From Dasyornis broadbenti (Eukaryota; Chordata; Aves; Passeriformes; Dasyornithidae): 64,000 nt of DNA. Where the stretch lies: the NCBI GenBank assembly GCA_013397935.1, contig VZRN01001786.1, positions 186,001 to 250,000 of the forward strand. Reading direction: 5' to 3'. Positions within the stretch are counted from its first letter, which is position 1. Every line of letters begins with the position of its first letter. A program made the translations under genes and the position numbers. Shown here in pieces: positions 13,645 to 25,905 of the stretch. Under the pieces are notes generated by a model that worked only from the letters and a program-made list of their open reading frames with translations, ran no database searches and had not been told where the DNA came from.

Positions 13645-13764
13645 GCACCTCTGTGATGCAGGTGATGGCCTCTGATGCTGACGACCCTACCTATGGGAGC
13701 AGTGCCCGGGTAGTCTACAGTGTGCTGGAGGGGGAGCAGCACTTCACTGTGGACAGCAAAACAG
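13645..13764 (+). CDS. CDH22: CDH22 exon 4: N-terminal half of EC2
   Basis: This 120-nt exon, in phase 1 and out phase 1, is bounded by ...gctgcag|GCACC and AAACAG|gtgagc. It encodes [18 protein letters not shown] followed by the strands [19 protein letters not shown]. The ASDADD segment is the EC2 calcium-binding DxD motif that, with LDRE and DxND of EC1, coordinates the interdomain calcium ions. The length is the canonical one for this exon in type II cadherins. Confidence 0.96.
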
Positions 13765-14079
13765 GTGAGCAGCACCCAGCTGGGCTGTGGTGGGACCATG
13801 GCTGTGTGTCCTGGGCATGGCTGTGAGCCAGCAGGTCTGTGCCTCCCTGCTGGCTGTTGATGCTGGATACTCGTGGCAGGGGTGTTGGAGAGGAAGCTCA
13901 GCAGCCCTGCTCAGGCTCCGGCCCGGCTCTGTGACCTGCCTGCAGCAGGCAGGACCTGCAGCTGCCAGCACAGAGTACCTGGTTTGCACCTGCACAGGCC
14001 AGAGCTCCTCTTTGCCTGGAGCAGGAATGCCCCCACAGGCACATAAAACTTCAGTGTGGAAGGTTTAAATACTACCAAA

Positions 14080-14480
14080 GGGGCCTTACCAAAGGCTGCA
14101 TCATTATCACCAGGGCTTTGATTAAAGGTAACACTTTAAATTAAGGATAGGTTTATAAATGTTCTATTAATATTTAATGAAAGAACAGTAGAAGCTGCTC
14201 CATTCCTTAATAACTTATAATAGAGCCTGTTGTAAAATGCCTCTGTAATAAATCCCTGGCAGATGATGCTCTGACATACTGGTTAGAGTAGACCATAACC
14301 AGGAGATGTTGGGGTATATATTCTTGCCTCCCAGGAGTTTGACTCTCATTACCCTTAATGGGAGCCTCACAAGCTTGCTAAGGAGGGAAAACACTCAAAT
14401 GCTAATAAGAGATATTTAAGGCACAAAGCATGCAGTAAAGCCCCCATAGTTTAATAAAAATTTGTCAAAGGACAAGGAGG
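14080..14480. promoter_or_regulatory. AT-rich block in intron 4, candidate conserved non-coding element
   Basis: This 400-bp AT-rich island lies 0.3 kb after exon 4. It has repeated TTAAT/ATTAA cores (14165-14220) and several TTAAATT-like motifs, with no open frame or repeat match. Function is inferred from composition and is unproven. Confidence 0.25.
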
Positions 14481-15734
14481 CTGAGGAGCTGCAGCTTGTG
14501 TAGGAAAACTGGACAGCAATGTCCTCCCCACCCTATTGCTGAACCACAGTGGCATAGACTGAGTCAAACCCTGGGCTGAAGTACCAAGTGTCTGTCAGAC
14601 CTGGTACACAGATCTGTGTCTGTGCTGATAGATATTTTCTAAGGCTGTTTTTATGTAATTTAGAGTGAAATTTGTTTGGAGATTCTGGTGTAAGGAGAAT
14701 GTAAAGACGGTCTGTGTGCCTGAGTGTCTGCATCTGCAAGAAACTGTGCACCTCCTGACAGTGCTCTGGTGGGGTAGCTGGTTCCATCCCTGGCTCTGCC
14801 ACCAGCCTGGCTGCTGCTGGAGGAAGGCTCAGATTTGGGAGTTTGGGAGCTGCCACACACCTGACATCAGCACTGTGGCACGTGGTGGGAAATGCCTTTA
14901 TCTGGACAGAGGCTGGTGCAGTGGGGAGAGGGCACAAGCAGTAGGTTGGGTCTGTACCCATTCCTTGCTCAGGAGCTGTTGCACCTGGGCTCTCTTCTCT
15001 CCCAGATTTGCTTTGGTTTATATAGTGTGTCTAGAAACAATAGGCTAAACACTGAAAATTCAGGTGCATGTGAGATCCTGTTAATCCGAGACAATTTTGT
15101 GTGAGTAGAAGTCTGGCTGCTAGGATGGAGTGGGACCACTGGGAGCAAACTGCACAAGCCAGGACGTGCAGAGGCTCAGCTTCCTGCCGCATTAATGCTC
15201 TGTATTAAGGCGTAAACTAAAATGTGCCCTGTGGGACTGTGGTGAGAATTAATGTCACTTTGGGAATCCAAGCTTCTTGATTCCTTGACTTTTTGTCTTA
15301 ATTCTCAAGCTGGCTGTTTCATATACTGAGGGGTTGATTTACTGTTTTACTTGCTTGTGATTCATAAAGGCAAAACTGCTGACAGTCTGCAGAAGGCTCT
15401 GGCCTCTCTTGAGCACATCTGTTTCCAGGATATCTGGCTGCTAACACAGGTGTTGGGGCTGACTCTGGCGATGTCTGAGCTGCAAATGGCCCGTGGCAGC
15501 TGCCTCACTAGGGCTGCAGGGCTGCAGCTCTGCCCATCGGCTACTCAGGTTGTGGCTTATGCCCCTCTGTCAGCGCTGGCCCCTGTGGATGCAGTGGTGC
15601 TGCGGGGGCACATGGTGTCATCATATCCATGCAAGCACACCCCAACCTGCTCCCTCTCTTATTCTGGTAGGATAAGTCTTTATGTTGCACAGGGGAATCC
15701 AGGTCTGATTGCCTGGGGTCACCCAACTTCTGCC

Positions 15735-15875
15735 CTGAGCATAAGATTTAATTATCCATAGCAGCAGCGTAGCTCTCAGAGCCACCATTGTTATTAATGG
15801 CCATAAAAAGAACCATAAAAACCTGGCATGTTACATTTCTTATAATATATGATAATGAAGAACAATTTGATTTCC
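15735..15875. promoter_or_regulatory. AT-rich block with SOX- and homeodomain-like motifs
   Basis: Within 140 bp there are TTTAATTATCC, the SOX-like CCATTGTTATT (15785-15795) directly followed by AATGGCCATAAA, and further ATAA-rich motifs. Tight motif packing suggests an enhancer-like element. There is no coding signal. Confidence 0.27.
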
Positions 15876-18849
15876 CTTTTTGGTTTTGACCTCCTTTTCT
15901 GCCATTTCTTGCAGGTCCGTGCATGCGTGTACTGCCTTGCACACCACCTCAACCCCTGACTCCTTCCAGCACAGGTTCTTTCTTCCCTCCTTGACTTGTG
16001 CTCTTTTCACACCCTCCTTCATAGCACAGGTGTGGCATGTACGGGAGTGGTTTCCTCACTTGCGTACAGAACATGGACCATGCGTAGCTTACTTTGTCTC
16101 CTGTTCTTGGATATTACCAGCTGTAGTGTTCATCTGGGATTTCATATTCAATGGACTTCCACAGGCAGACCCAAACTGTCTGGATGCTGTGCTATGCCAA
16201 GTCCTGCCACTCAGTAAGCCCTGAATGCCTATAGTGTCTCGGGTCTTTTTGGAGGGAGACAAGCAACTAAATGGCTCCACTGGATTAGTGGGAGCAGCAG
16301 TGTGGCATTTATGCTGTAGGAAGATGCCAGTATTGAATGATGGTGAAGAGAAAGCACAGCTGATGCACATGAGCTTTTCTTTCTTTCATATACACCAGCC
16401 ACTCTCATGCATTGAGATTAGTTTCACAGACTGAAACTTGTGTTGTGTACTGCAAAACTGGTTCAAGAACTTCACCTGTGTGTGCTGAATGTCTAGGCTG
16501 GCTTTTTTGGTGTGAGTGGGGAGCTTTTTATGCACAAGCTTTGGAGGCAAGGTTTTCTTGCCAATTGTAAGAATATCCCCATGGCTTGCTGCAAGAGCCT
16601 GCAGGCATTAAGCTTTGTAATCTTTGTGCTGCCTTCCTCACTCTGACAGGGTGCAGCCAGTCTTTGCTCCTTGCAGCAGGTGAGCTGCAGTGCCCATGCT
16701 GTGGCTGTCCTGATCTGCTGAGGAGGCTGTGCTCTCACAACAGGCTGTGCACACAGCTCTGCCCTGCTGCTTCCAGTGGGAAATTGGAAAAAAGCCGCTT
16801 CTGCTGCTGTGGTGGGTGTTGGGTCTGGAAGAGAGCACTAATCTGACGGCAGAGCTCCCCTCACCACTGCTGGGCCATGAGCCCAGCTCTGCCCAGAGCG
16901 ACACAGGGTGGGAGGTTTAGTGGCAGCTCCATTTCCAGCTCCAGGAATCTCATCCTTACCAAGATCTTTCAAGCTTGTGCTTTTCAGATGTGGAGAGGGG
17001 CACCTGAGTGTGGGCACTCTCAGTTCATTTCTGTGAGAACAAAAATCTGGGCATTTAAATCTGCAAGCTGTGTTTTCATGCTGTTTTATATCACCCTGCA
17101 TTCTCTGTACCACTGCAGATTATTCACCTTTATGGGGGCAAATCTCTCTTTTGGCCGACAGCTGTGCCTGCCTGCTCATGTCTGTTCCTGTGTCCTTTGC
17201 AGTGCCATTTCTTATCCCTGAGCAGTGTGGCTAGAGAATCACTGCTGCCTGTGGTCCCTTGCATACAGCCTTCCTTGGGAGGGAACCTGAACATGCTCAA
17301 CACCCCCACAGCCTGGTGCCCCTGTTTCCAGCAGTCTTGTTCACCCCTTTGCATGGATATTGAGTGCTACAGAGCAGCCACAGCACATAACACCGTAGGC
17401 TTCGTGATGTTTGGTGCTTCCCTTAAAAGCCAGCTTGTCAGTTTGGGGGAGTGCATGGGAACCTGGCTTTTTACTGTAAGGAAGAGGTTGTTCTTCAAAT
17501 CTGTCACTGTTGAATACGGGGAAAAGACAGAAGGACTCAGAGGGTATTTGAAATGCAGTCTGGCATTTATGATGACTTAAACCAGCTCCTGAGTTCTGAA
17601 TTCTAGAACCTGGGTCCTGATTTAAAGACTGAGCCTGTAAGGGTTAAGAGGTTTTTATGCCAGGGAGAGCAAGAGTGGAAATACTTGTCTGCTGGGATGA
17701 AGATGATGGTTATTTGTGTGCAGTCCTTTGTTGTTTCATCCCTACCTGCCAGCCTTGCTGTGTTTGGAGACAGACCACAGCCCTGGTCCTGGGGCAGTAA
17801 AGCTGGACTGGGAGAGGAGCTGTGTTGGGGAGCCTGCTGCACACTGAGCTGGGCTGATGAGCCTTTGATCTGTGTAATGTGGTGGTGGGAGGCAGAACAT
17901 GTTTCTCTGCTGCACTTGCCAGTTTGTTAAAAATGCTCCTGGGTGCCTGAAAACACAGATGGATCAGTATGTGTTCCTGTGTGCCCAGGGGGTTGTGCAG
18001 GTCTATGCCCCATCTCTGTCGTTTATCCACCAGAGCTGTGCACAGGCACAAGGGACTCAGATCATGGGGCATGTGAGCCTGCAGAGAAGCCACATTCATT
18101 TAAGGGGATTCCTCTTATTAGCAAGATTGAACATTAACAGCCCTTTTCTGAGACTGGTTCAGGACCTTCAGCTGACTTGGGACCAAATTGTATGTTTGGT
18201 CATCTTGAGGAAATTATAGTGTATCTGCTAATGTGCCAAGGGAATTAATGTTAAATGAGGAGTGACTTAGCTGCTAAAAGAAGGGACAAAGGAAGGGTGA
18301 GTGTGCTGTCCCATCTGTCAGAGCTCACTGCGGATGCCTCCCTCCCAACTCTCTGCACTGTCATGGGCAAGGCTGATTCCAGCCTGGAACAAGTCCTTGT
18401 TAGGTGCTTCATGAACCCCCTGACCCTTGTGCCTCATACCTCACTCAGACCACCTGTAGCTTCTGCCTCCCAAATTGTGCTGAGCTGAAGGACATGATGG
18501 GGGCTGGAGGGTGACTGAAGTGCTGGTTCTTGGGGCTAAGAACTGTTCTGCAAGGGCTGACCGCCTCCAGGATATGAGCTTCCAGCAGCACTTATGTCTT
18601 GCAGATATATTGGTATTTCTGTGTCCCTGCAGGCAGGTGAGGGCACAGGTGAGGAATCTGCAGTCTTTGGCAGGTGCCTTGCCAGCCCTGGCCTGAGGCA
18701 GAGATGGGTTTGATCTAACTGACCAGGCTGCTGGCAGAAATTAATCTGTTTTATCCAGCTAAATAGGAGTGGGATAGAGAAGACAGACCCAGACTCTTCT
18801 CAGGCATGCACAGTAAAAAGACACAAAATGGCAGGAAGACAAGGCTTGT

Positions 18850-18980
18850 CATCATGATGATGGCATTTCCATCCCTGGAGATACTAAAAACCTGACTGTT
18901 CATGGCCCAGGGTAATCTCAGCTGCCTTTGAAGACTGCCTGCTTTGAGCTGTAGATGGACCAGGAATCTCCTTGGGATAG
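18850..18980 (+). mobile_element. Decayed CR1 LINE fragment (3' region)
   Basis: The stretch beginning GGCATTTCCATCCCTGGAGA and running through CTGACTGTTCATGGCCCAGG to a degenerate GGACCAGGAATCTCC resembles the 3' part of CR1 elements. In those, 'CATCCcTGGAGaT..TC.AAA..CGACTGG' is followed by the 'TGGACTaGATGAcCTCC' block. The match is from memory and clearly degraded. No reverse transcriptase coding is left and the element is inactive. Orientation is with the gene. Confidence 0.6.
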
Positions 18981-20089
18981 GTCCCTGTTTGTTAGTCCAT
19001 GACTTTCTGGCTTGTTGCTCCTGCTGCCCTCAGCTGGAAGGTGCCTTGTCCAGACGGTCTCTGAGGATGTGGACATCTGACCTGGAAGTACCTGTGAGCC
19101 AAGCAAAGCCCATAATGAGGGGATTCCTGGAAGGCAGTTACCTGCTGAGTGCTTTGTCCTGCTTTGTTTTTATCACCCCAAGAGAGTCTGCAGTTGGAGC
19201 AGATTCAGTGGCATTTATATGATGCTGTAAGTGTCCCCTTGCCTGGTAATTATACTGATTAATCTGGATCATGCTGGAAAGCCACATGTGCCTTGTACCA
19301 GAGGGTATGCCACCATGTGTCCACATTATTCAGCTATAACAGATACTGACAAGAGCAGGGAAGACAAGTCTGAGCTTGAGGTTGTTCTTGCTTTGTTAGC
19401 AGTGTCTGGGAAAGACAAAGTTTGTCAGTTTTTCCAGCTGGAAAGAAGGTGAATCTTGGGAGATGGTAGCAATGACTTTTCTGTGCTCTTTGTACAGCCC
19501 TGAGGAAGGTCTGTCACCATCCCTTGCAGCTGCTTTGCAGAGTGCCTGGAGGTCAGGTTTTGGGAGCAGAGACTATCTTGGCTCTGGAAGATGGAGCCAT
19601 GTGGGTTTGCTGCTGGTGGGTGTTTAAGGCACTTGCCCATTGTGCCACATGGATGTGGAGCATGTGTGGACACCTTGATTTGCCATGACCATTAGCAAAT
19701 GGTGAGTGGTACCTCGGCCTGGAAGACAAAACCAGCCTGACTCTTGGGCTGGTGGCCGGGTGTGGCCCATGCAATTTGGGAATAGCATCCCAGTGACAAT
19801 CCTGCTGGGGCTTCTGGAGGTCTGGGGCACTGGCCAGTTTGTTTGCTGCAGATCCCCACTTTTCCAGGATGGACTGGACACACAACACCATGAGAGGGAG
19901 TTTTTGTTCTACCCCTGTCACAGGCAGAGATTTTTTTCTACCTTGCGCTGCTGGAAGAACAGGAGCTGGCTGGGGACATTTGCCCTACTCTGCATATGCC
20001 AAATGGCCTGGACTTGCTCCCTGTTGGGACGAGTGACCTTGGAGGTGTTCTGGGAAGTGCCTGAGCACTTTCCTCCCATCTTGCATGGC

Positions 20090-20270
20090 GTATGATGAGC
20101 TATATCATTACGAGCAGCTCAGTTAAGTCATTACAGCCTTGGTGAATGCATGAGCTTTTTTCCTCTCATCCCAATTCATCACTATTGTGCTGACATGAAT
20201 CATTTTCATTATAAAATGCTTCAGACCCCGTTAATTAACAGAATTGCTTAAATTTCAATGAGATAGTGCT
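20090..20270. promoter_or_regulatory. AT-rich block in intron 4, candidate conserved non-coding element
   Basis: This dense AT-rich block carries ATCATTACGAGC, AAGTCATTACAGC, ATGAATCATTTTC and CCGTTAATTAACAG. It looks like clustered homeodomain and AP-1/MAF-like half-sites. There is no coding or repeat evidence. Confidence 0.25.
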
Positions 20271-20639
20271 TGCCCAGAAATAACGGTTTTGTATTCACGG
20301 TGGAGTGGCAGGAGAGGCCTGTCAGCACGAGCAGCTGGGGCTGGTCCCTGAGCCCTGGGTGTTGTGCAGGGTTGGCCCAGCTGCCCAGGTGGGAGGGTAC
20401 CATCCTTGCTGGGATGGGTGCCCAGAGGCACGTTCTTGCCTCCCTTTCCTGAGTTCCCTCTGTGTAAGGTGGAGTGGGACTCCATGTCAAACGGCTTCCT
20501 CTGAGCAGAGCCAGGATGAATGAGGGGGTCAGAGCAGACCCTGGGCCCCGTGACAGGACTAACACCTGCTCCCTTATCCATGGCGCTGCAGGCAGGGGAG
20601 TCCAGGTAATTAGAGAACTTGAAGTGACAGAGGGACAAG

Positions 20640-20790
20640 GGAAGCTGGGTGATAATTGTGCCTATCCATGAAATCTGGAAAATGGCAAGGATCTGAAATG
20701 GTGGTTATGTCTTTATAATAAATCCTAACAATGCTAATCATTGGAATAATTGCTAGTTTCAGAAAAGAAGGAGTGATAAATGTCTCCTGA
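20640..20790. promoter_or_regulatory. AT-rich block in intron 4, candidate conserved non-coding element
   Basis: The block contains GGGTGATAATTGTG, CAATGCTAATCATTGG and AATAATTGCTAG within 150 bp, resembling clustered homeodomain sites. The call is composition-based only. Confidence 0.22.
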
Positions 20791-22684
20791 ATAGTGTTGC
20801 CAGCTCCTGCTGCACCTGTAATGTCATGCAAAGGGCAACAGGGAGGGATTTCATCCTCTCAGCTCCGTGGCATTTCTGACTGCCTTTGGGCCACAGTAGC
20901 AGTGGCTCTGTGGTGTGAGCCCTTGTCTGGAGGTGCACAAGGCCACACCAGACACATGAATGGGAAACTGGCAACCTGCTGGCTGTGGAGTGCAGATACC
21001 TGGAAGCCTTGGGGTCTGTCCCTGAAGCCATATCTTGGCTCCTTGCCACCTTCTGGATCTCAGCTCTCCCCTCTGCTGTGCTCTTGGTGACTTGGAGCTT
21101 CGATGCTCTACCACTGCTCAGTGTGCTGACCGTGAGCATATGGATTGCAAGGTGCTCAGACCACTGGATGAACGAGGGAGCTCCTTGTTCTCTCTGAGTC
21201 AGACCCCTTCACTGGAGACCCATTCCAGCAGCCTCCTCCGGTATTGTCCCTAGCACAGGGCAGGATTATTGATGAAACAAAGCAGCGACGAATTTGCAGT
21301 TCTCAGTAGGAGGAGGTAAAGCTGATAGTTAAACAGAAAACCCTGGAAGAGAGAGGATTTACAAAAACGTGAAACAATGTCTAAATCTGTGGGAATGTTA
21401 AAAAACTGAGCTGGAGGGGGCTGTAAGCTGATTCCTGGTTTTTTTGGGGTGCTGCTGGTACAATGGGACTGGAATGTGGTGCTAATGATCTCGTAGGCAC
21501 TCACTCCTTCATGACCCTGGTGCCACATCAGGGCAGAGTCATTTCCTTCCTTCATCCTCAAAATGTTTCTTTACTTTATTTCCATTTAAACAGTCGTAGG
21601 TGACTTGTAATTTCTGCCATTCACAGAGGTTTCAGGCTTTTACTGGTTTCTTGGTTTACATTCTTTTATGTTTTAGTCCTGGTCATTTCCCCAATCCCAG
21701 ATGAATAGTGGAGACCTATAAACACTGTTTTTAAGAGACTTACTTTTGTAAGAAGTACTACCATACCATTCATTTTGTTAAGCTCCAGTGCATTCTCTGA
21801 CACAGAGCATGTGTATTGTCGTCTCTGGTCTCCTTAACTTAGAAGGACACTTGAAAATGAGGGGATTTGTGCAGACAGACTTTTAGAAATGTACTGCCCT
21901 CCCCCCCACATTCTCCAAATCACACAGGTCCCCCTGTGGACCTGGGCTGTGGCACCTGTGAGATGGAGCCTGGGCTGGGGACACCCCTGTTCTGTAAGGG
22001 GTGCTGCAGGAAGCCTGGCTCCTGCTCAGCAGATCAGGATAAGTGGGCTGTTGCAGATCTGTGCCAGAGGGCTTTCGTGACTCAGCCTGGGTTTTTTACA
22101 GAGCAGACCTTGAGGCTGGCCCCAGCACAGCCCCCGCATTTGGGTGGGGGTGAGGATGACTCTTCTCGCTCCTGTGACTTCTGCCCCCACCAATCCTCTG
22201 ACCCCCTCAGATCTTTCACCCAGCTCCCGATCTCCCTGGAGAGAAGCACAAACCTCCTCTGTGCCAGGGTTTAAACCAGTGGGAGCTGCCAGTAGCCCAC
22301 AGGAGAAGCAGCAACTGGGACTCTTTTATGCTTCATCAGGAGACTTGCTGGGAGCAGGTTGGGCCTGTGGCCATTCCTGGGCTTTAGGAGGAATTTTGGG
22401 ATGTTTCTGCCTGACTGACAAACCCCTGGGCTTGTTCTTCTCCCCAGAGCCCTTCTCTCCCCTTAGTTGGCTTTTGCTTACGTGACCTCTTGCAAAGGGG
22501 CTCAGCAGATGCTGTTTGCAGCCAGCAGTGTGTTCCTGTGCCAGAGGTGGCCGGCAGCACCAGGACTGTGGTTGGGGAGAGTGTCCCCAGCAGACGAGGG
22601 AGGTGACAGTCTGTTCTACTGCAAAGATGAAGATGTAAGTGCTGTGTCTGAGTGCCAAATATGATTCTGTGGGCATACCAGAGT

Positions 22685-22832
22685 CTGGGGAAGGGCCACG
22701 AAAGTTGGTGGAGCATCTGCCCTGTGCAAAGAGTTGGGGAGATCCAGCTGATCCTGTTTAGGTCTGGATCTTGTTCAAAGTAATCTCCAGTGGCTCCTTC
22801 CAGCCTCACCCTGTCAGTGGCTCTGTGACCTG
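22685..22832 (+). mobile_element. Degenerate, internally deleted CR1 LINE fragment next to exon 5
   Basis: GGGGAAGGGCCACGAAAGTTGGTGGAGC, followed by a truncated CTGCCCTGTGCAAAGAGTTGGGG, resembles the CR1 segment '(A)GAAGGGC.ACAAA..TGGTG..G'. After an apparent internal deletion, ATCTCCAGTGGCTCCTTCCAGCCTCACC resembles the CR1 3'-terminal 'GATCTCCAGAGGTCCCTTCCAACCTC' block. The fragment ends about 30 bp before the exon 5 splice acceptor. The assignment is from memory and the copy is old. Confidence 0.5.
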
Positions 22833-22863
22833 CCTGTGCTCACTCTGTCCTGCTGGTTTCCAG

Positions 22864-23031
22864 GTGTGATCCGGACAGCCGTGGCAGACCTGGACCGTGA
22901 GACACAGGACCGCTATGAGGTGGTGATCCGTGCAACAGACATGGCAGGACAGCTGGGTGGCCTGTCTGGATCCACCACAGTCACCATCGTAGTCACTGAT
23001 GTCAACGACAATCCACCACGCTTCCCTCAGA
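22864..23031 (+). CDS. CDH22: CDH22 exon 5: C-terminal half of EC2 and EC2-EC3 linker
   Basis: This 168-nt exon (phase 1 to phase 1) lies between ...ggtttccag|GTGTG and CTCAGA|gtgagt. It encodes [20 protein letters not shown], then [20 protein letters not shown], and the linker [16 protein letters not shown] and DVNDNPP are the standard calcium-binding motifs at the EC2-EC3 junction (about residues 143-190 of the encoded part). Both are intact, so this junction should be rigidified by calcium as in other classical cadherins. Confidence 0.97.
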
Positions 23032-23989
23032 GTGAGTCCTGGTGGCGATGGGGGTGGGCACACACTGGACTGTGTCCTGGTTCCCTGTGGGTGGTGGGAT
23101 GGAACCTGCAGGCTGAGCCAGCTGCTGGCAGGGTCCAATACCAAAGCACCATGGCATGCACAGCTCCTGGCTTGGGTCTGAATATGTCCCTGCCTGGCAG
23201 CATAGTGGGTGCCAGATCCCTGCCCCAGTGCAGGTCCTGGAAGCAAGCATGGCTTGCATGGTAGGAAAGCAGAGCTGGCCCTTTCCTGAGCACTGTCCAA
23301 GCAGGAGGAAGCCAGCAAGGTCCACTATGCTGCTGGCCCTTGGGAGCTGGGACAGGAACTTGGCTGCTGGCCTGGCCCCTCCTGGCTGCTGAGTGAGAGC
23401 TTGGCACACCCTTGCCCTAGTGCGCGAACAGTGACACTGTTCATGGACAGTAGCCTTGTCACAGCATAGCTCTGTTTTCTGACTTGCTTCTAATGGCCTG
23501 TGGCTTGTGCTGGTGTTTGACCTGGGACCCTCCCCAGACAAGGTGCAGGGTGATCCTGTTGTGAGGAGTAGGCTCTGCGGGCTCTGCAGTGCACTCCAAC
23601 TGTGGAGCCTGGCAGATCCCAGCTGGCAGGCCAAGGAAGGGGCTGCAGCTGGAGAAGGCTCGGCTCTTAGGCTGCGTATCCTAAAATCAGAAATCAGAAA
23701 TTGCAAGAATCTTTGCAAGGAATCAGAAACCACTGATTGCAGGGCAGTGTCCATGCACAGAAATCAGCCCTTTCTTCACCCAGCACCTGGAATGTCAGTG
23801 CTCCCCAGTTATCTTCCCTCAGCCCTTGTTTTTGGCTGTTGTATTTGCTTCTGCTGCTGGGGCATTCTGGACTGCAGACATGGTGGAGTTTGAGCAACCC
23901 TCACAGCCCAAAGGTCCCCCAGGGAGGTTTGTGAAGGCTGGGGGCGGTTCAAAGGCAGAAGCAGTGACTGGTACCTATTTCTACTCCAG
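23032..23989 (+). other. CDH22: Intron 5 of CDH22 (958 bp)
   Basis: This is a short GC-rich intron. It carries a minus-strand open frame of about 250 codons with no recognisable domain, judged fortuitous. Three copies of AATCAGAAA lie at 23685-23730. No other feature is seen. Confidence 0.8.
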
Positions 23990-24177
23990 AGATGTATCAG
24001 TTCAGCATTGTGGAAACGGCCCCCGTGGGCACTGCCATTGGGAGGGTGAAGGCAGAGGACTCCGATGTCGGGGAGAACACAGACATGACGTATCAAGTGA
24101 AGGACGAGGAAGGGGTGGAGATGTTCAAAGTCACCACAGACAGCAATACCCAAGAGGCTGTCATCACGGTACAGAAG
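23990..24177 (+). CDS. CDH22: CDH22 exon 6: N-terminal part of EC3
   Basis: This 188-nt exon (phase 1 to phase 0) is bounded by ctactccag|AGATG and CAGAAG|gtgaga. The encoded KMYQFSIVETAPVGTAIGRV starts EC3. KAEDSDVGEN supplies the DxD-type calcium ligands, MTYQVKDEEG and MFKVTTDS form the next strands, and TQEAVITVQK ends the exon. This arrangement is typical of type II cadherins, whose exon 6 is also 188 nt. Confidence 0.97.
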
Positions 24178-25008
24178 GTGAGAAGTGTTGGTTGAGTAGG
24201 GAGAGCACAGGTCCCTAGGAGGATGCTTTCCTTTGGGGACTACTACTGTTGCATTTGAGTTGAAGAAAATGTTCTGACTGCTGCCCTAGCAGTAGCAGTT
24301 GCATTTTTGTGCCTGCTAATGCAGGGAGAGACCTGCATCTGCCTGGATGCAAAATGTGGGCTGTGTCTGGGAGAAAAGGCTGAAAAGGAGCAGCACAGAG
24401 TGCCTGCTGGAGTCCCCCAGGGCAGCTGGGGGGTGGCAGTGAAGCAGCGAGCTGTGCAGAGGAGACACCATGCATAGGACTACAGAGAGGAGTACTTACA
24501 GCTGTTATTGATAGCACCTGTTAGGGGAGAAAAATTCACACCTAATTCCTGTACCTGACCAGCAGCACTTTAACTGTATCTGCTTTTGGTGGCAAAAACA
24601 ATCAAGCAAATACTTGGTGCAGGCAGGAAAGAATGATTGTTCTTCAAGGCCACTGTATGCAGCTTGCCTCCCCTGTAGAAATAAGAGCAGGGTGATTAAT
24701 GATCAGAACTCGCTCATGTGCAGCACACACTGTGCTATCTTCCCAGTGAATCCTGGCTGCACACAGCCTGGGCACCCTGTTGGAGGCCCTGAGGGGAGTG
24801 GGCTGGAGGCTTCTGCTTCCTCCTGCCCCCTCAGTGTGGGTGCTGCTGGCAGGAGAGCAAAGCCAAAGCCCCCAGGCTGCTATAGAGGCCCTGCCTGGAA
24901 GCAGGTGGCTTCATTGGCTCTAGTGCTGCCCTGATGTCTCTGGAGAAAGAAGGGGCAGCAGAAGGGCTCCTTGGGCTGGCTGTGGCTTACCCTCTTTCCT
25001 TGTTCCAG
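24178..25008 (+). other. CDH22: Intron 6 of CDH22 (831 bp)
   Basis: Nothing beyond ordinary intron sequence is recognised. The donor is gtgaga and the acceptor is ccctctttccttgttccag. Confidence 0.8.
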
Positions 25009-25262
25009 CCTCTTGACTACGAGTCAAAAAAAGTGCACACTGTCGTGGTGGAGGCCCTCAACAAGTTTGTGGACCCACGGTTCGTGGACCTGGGCACCTT
25101 TCGGGACCAGACCATTGTGCGGGTCTCAGTGTTGGACGTCGATGAGCCCCCCGAGTTCCGGCCCCCCTCCAACCTGATGGAGGTCCAGGAGGATGCACGT
25201 GTTGGATCTGTCGTGGGTGTGGTCACTGCCCTGGACCCAGACACAGCAAACCACCCTGTCCG
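25009..25262 (+). CDS. CDH22: CDH22 exon 7: rest of EC3 and start of EC4
   Basis: This 254-nt exon (phase 0 to phase 2) runs from cttgttccag|CCTCTT to GTCCG|gtaaag. It encodes the EC3 calcium motif LDYES, the ALNKFVDPRFVDLGTFRDQT segment, and the linker DVDEPPEF at about residue 300. In type II cadherins this EC3-EC4 linker normally reads DxDEPP rather than DxNDNPP. It then encodes the first EC4 strands, MEVQEDARVGSVVGVVTALD and the PDTAN loop. The length is canonical. Confidence 0.97.
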
Positions 25263-25739
25263 GTAAAGCAGCCGTCCGAACCTCACTCATCCCTCTTCCA
25301 GCAGTGGGCGTGGGGTAACCTGCAAGGGGCACTTGTGGCCTGGGGGAGCTTGTGGCCACGGCTGGGATAGAGGAGGTGGGAGAGTGCAGGTTAAAGTGGC
25401 AAGGGCTGCATGTGTGGCCAAGTGTGTGAGTGTCTTGTGGGACAGGCAGCTGGCAGGTGAGTGGCAGCCTGTGCACAAGCAAGCGCAGCTGTCTCGCCAG
25501 GCAACAGATACATCACTGACAGGTGATGGGTTTGTGAGTGCAAGAGAGTGTCAGGGAAGGTGGCTGGGTGATGCTTGCATGTCCTTGCTGCTGACAGCAA
25601 GGTATCTGCAGTGGTACCTGACACAGGCCAGACACCAGGAGTGGCAGGAGGATCGTGGTGAAGGTTGATAATGGGGTGAGGCTTGGAAGGTGCAGAGCCA
25701 CAACCTGGCTGTGTGTGCGTGCATGTGTGCATAGGATCA

Positions 25740-25905
25740 AAGATCAGAGGAGTTTATATTTGGGCAAGGGACATAATCCAGGCAGCAGCTTATCTGCACA
25801 GGACATTTCCCATTTCCATTTAATTTGTGGCTAAAGAGATTGTTACCTTGTTAAATTGTTATTACCTAAGGCACAAAGCAGCCTTCTGGCTCTGCCAACT
25901 GGCCT
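25740..25905. promoter_or_regulatory. AT-rich block in intron 7, candidate conserved non-coding element
   Basis: Lying 0.5 kb after exon 7, this block packs GCAGCTTATCTGC, CCATTTAATTTGTGG and TTAAATTGTTATTACC into about 160 bp. That is GATA-, homeodomain- and SOX-like content. There is no coding signal. Inferred. Confidence 0.22.

Larger units (their letters stand above)
13765..22863 (+). other. CDH22: Intron 4 of CDH22 (9,099 bp)
   Basis: No exon of this or another gene is recognised. The intron carries AT-rich candidate elements at 14080-14480, 15180-15350, 15735-15875, 20090-20270 and 20640-20790. It also carries two decayed CR1 LINE fragments, at 18850-18980 and 22685-22832, the second ending just before the exon 5 acceptor. 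The rest appears to be unique, moderately GC-rich intron. Confidence 0.8.

Noticed and set aside
23681..23735. Three AATCAGAAA copies in intron 5 considered as a regulatory array
   Set aside because: The spacing is irregular and the sequence is low-complexity. More likely local slippage than a binding-site array.
23002..23754. A 250-codon minus-strand open frame over exon 5 and intron 5
   Set aside because: It partly shadows exon 5 on the opposite strand and otherwise lies in GC-rich intron. No recognisable family is seen.
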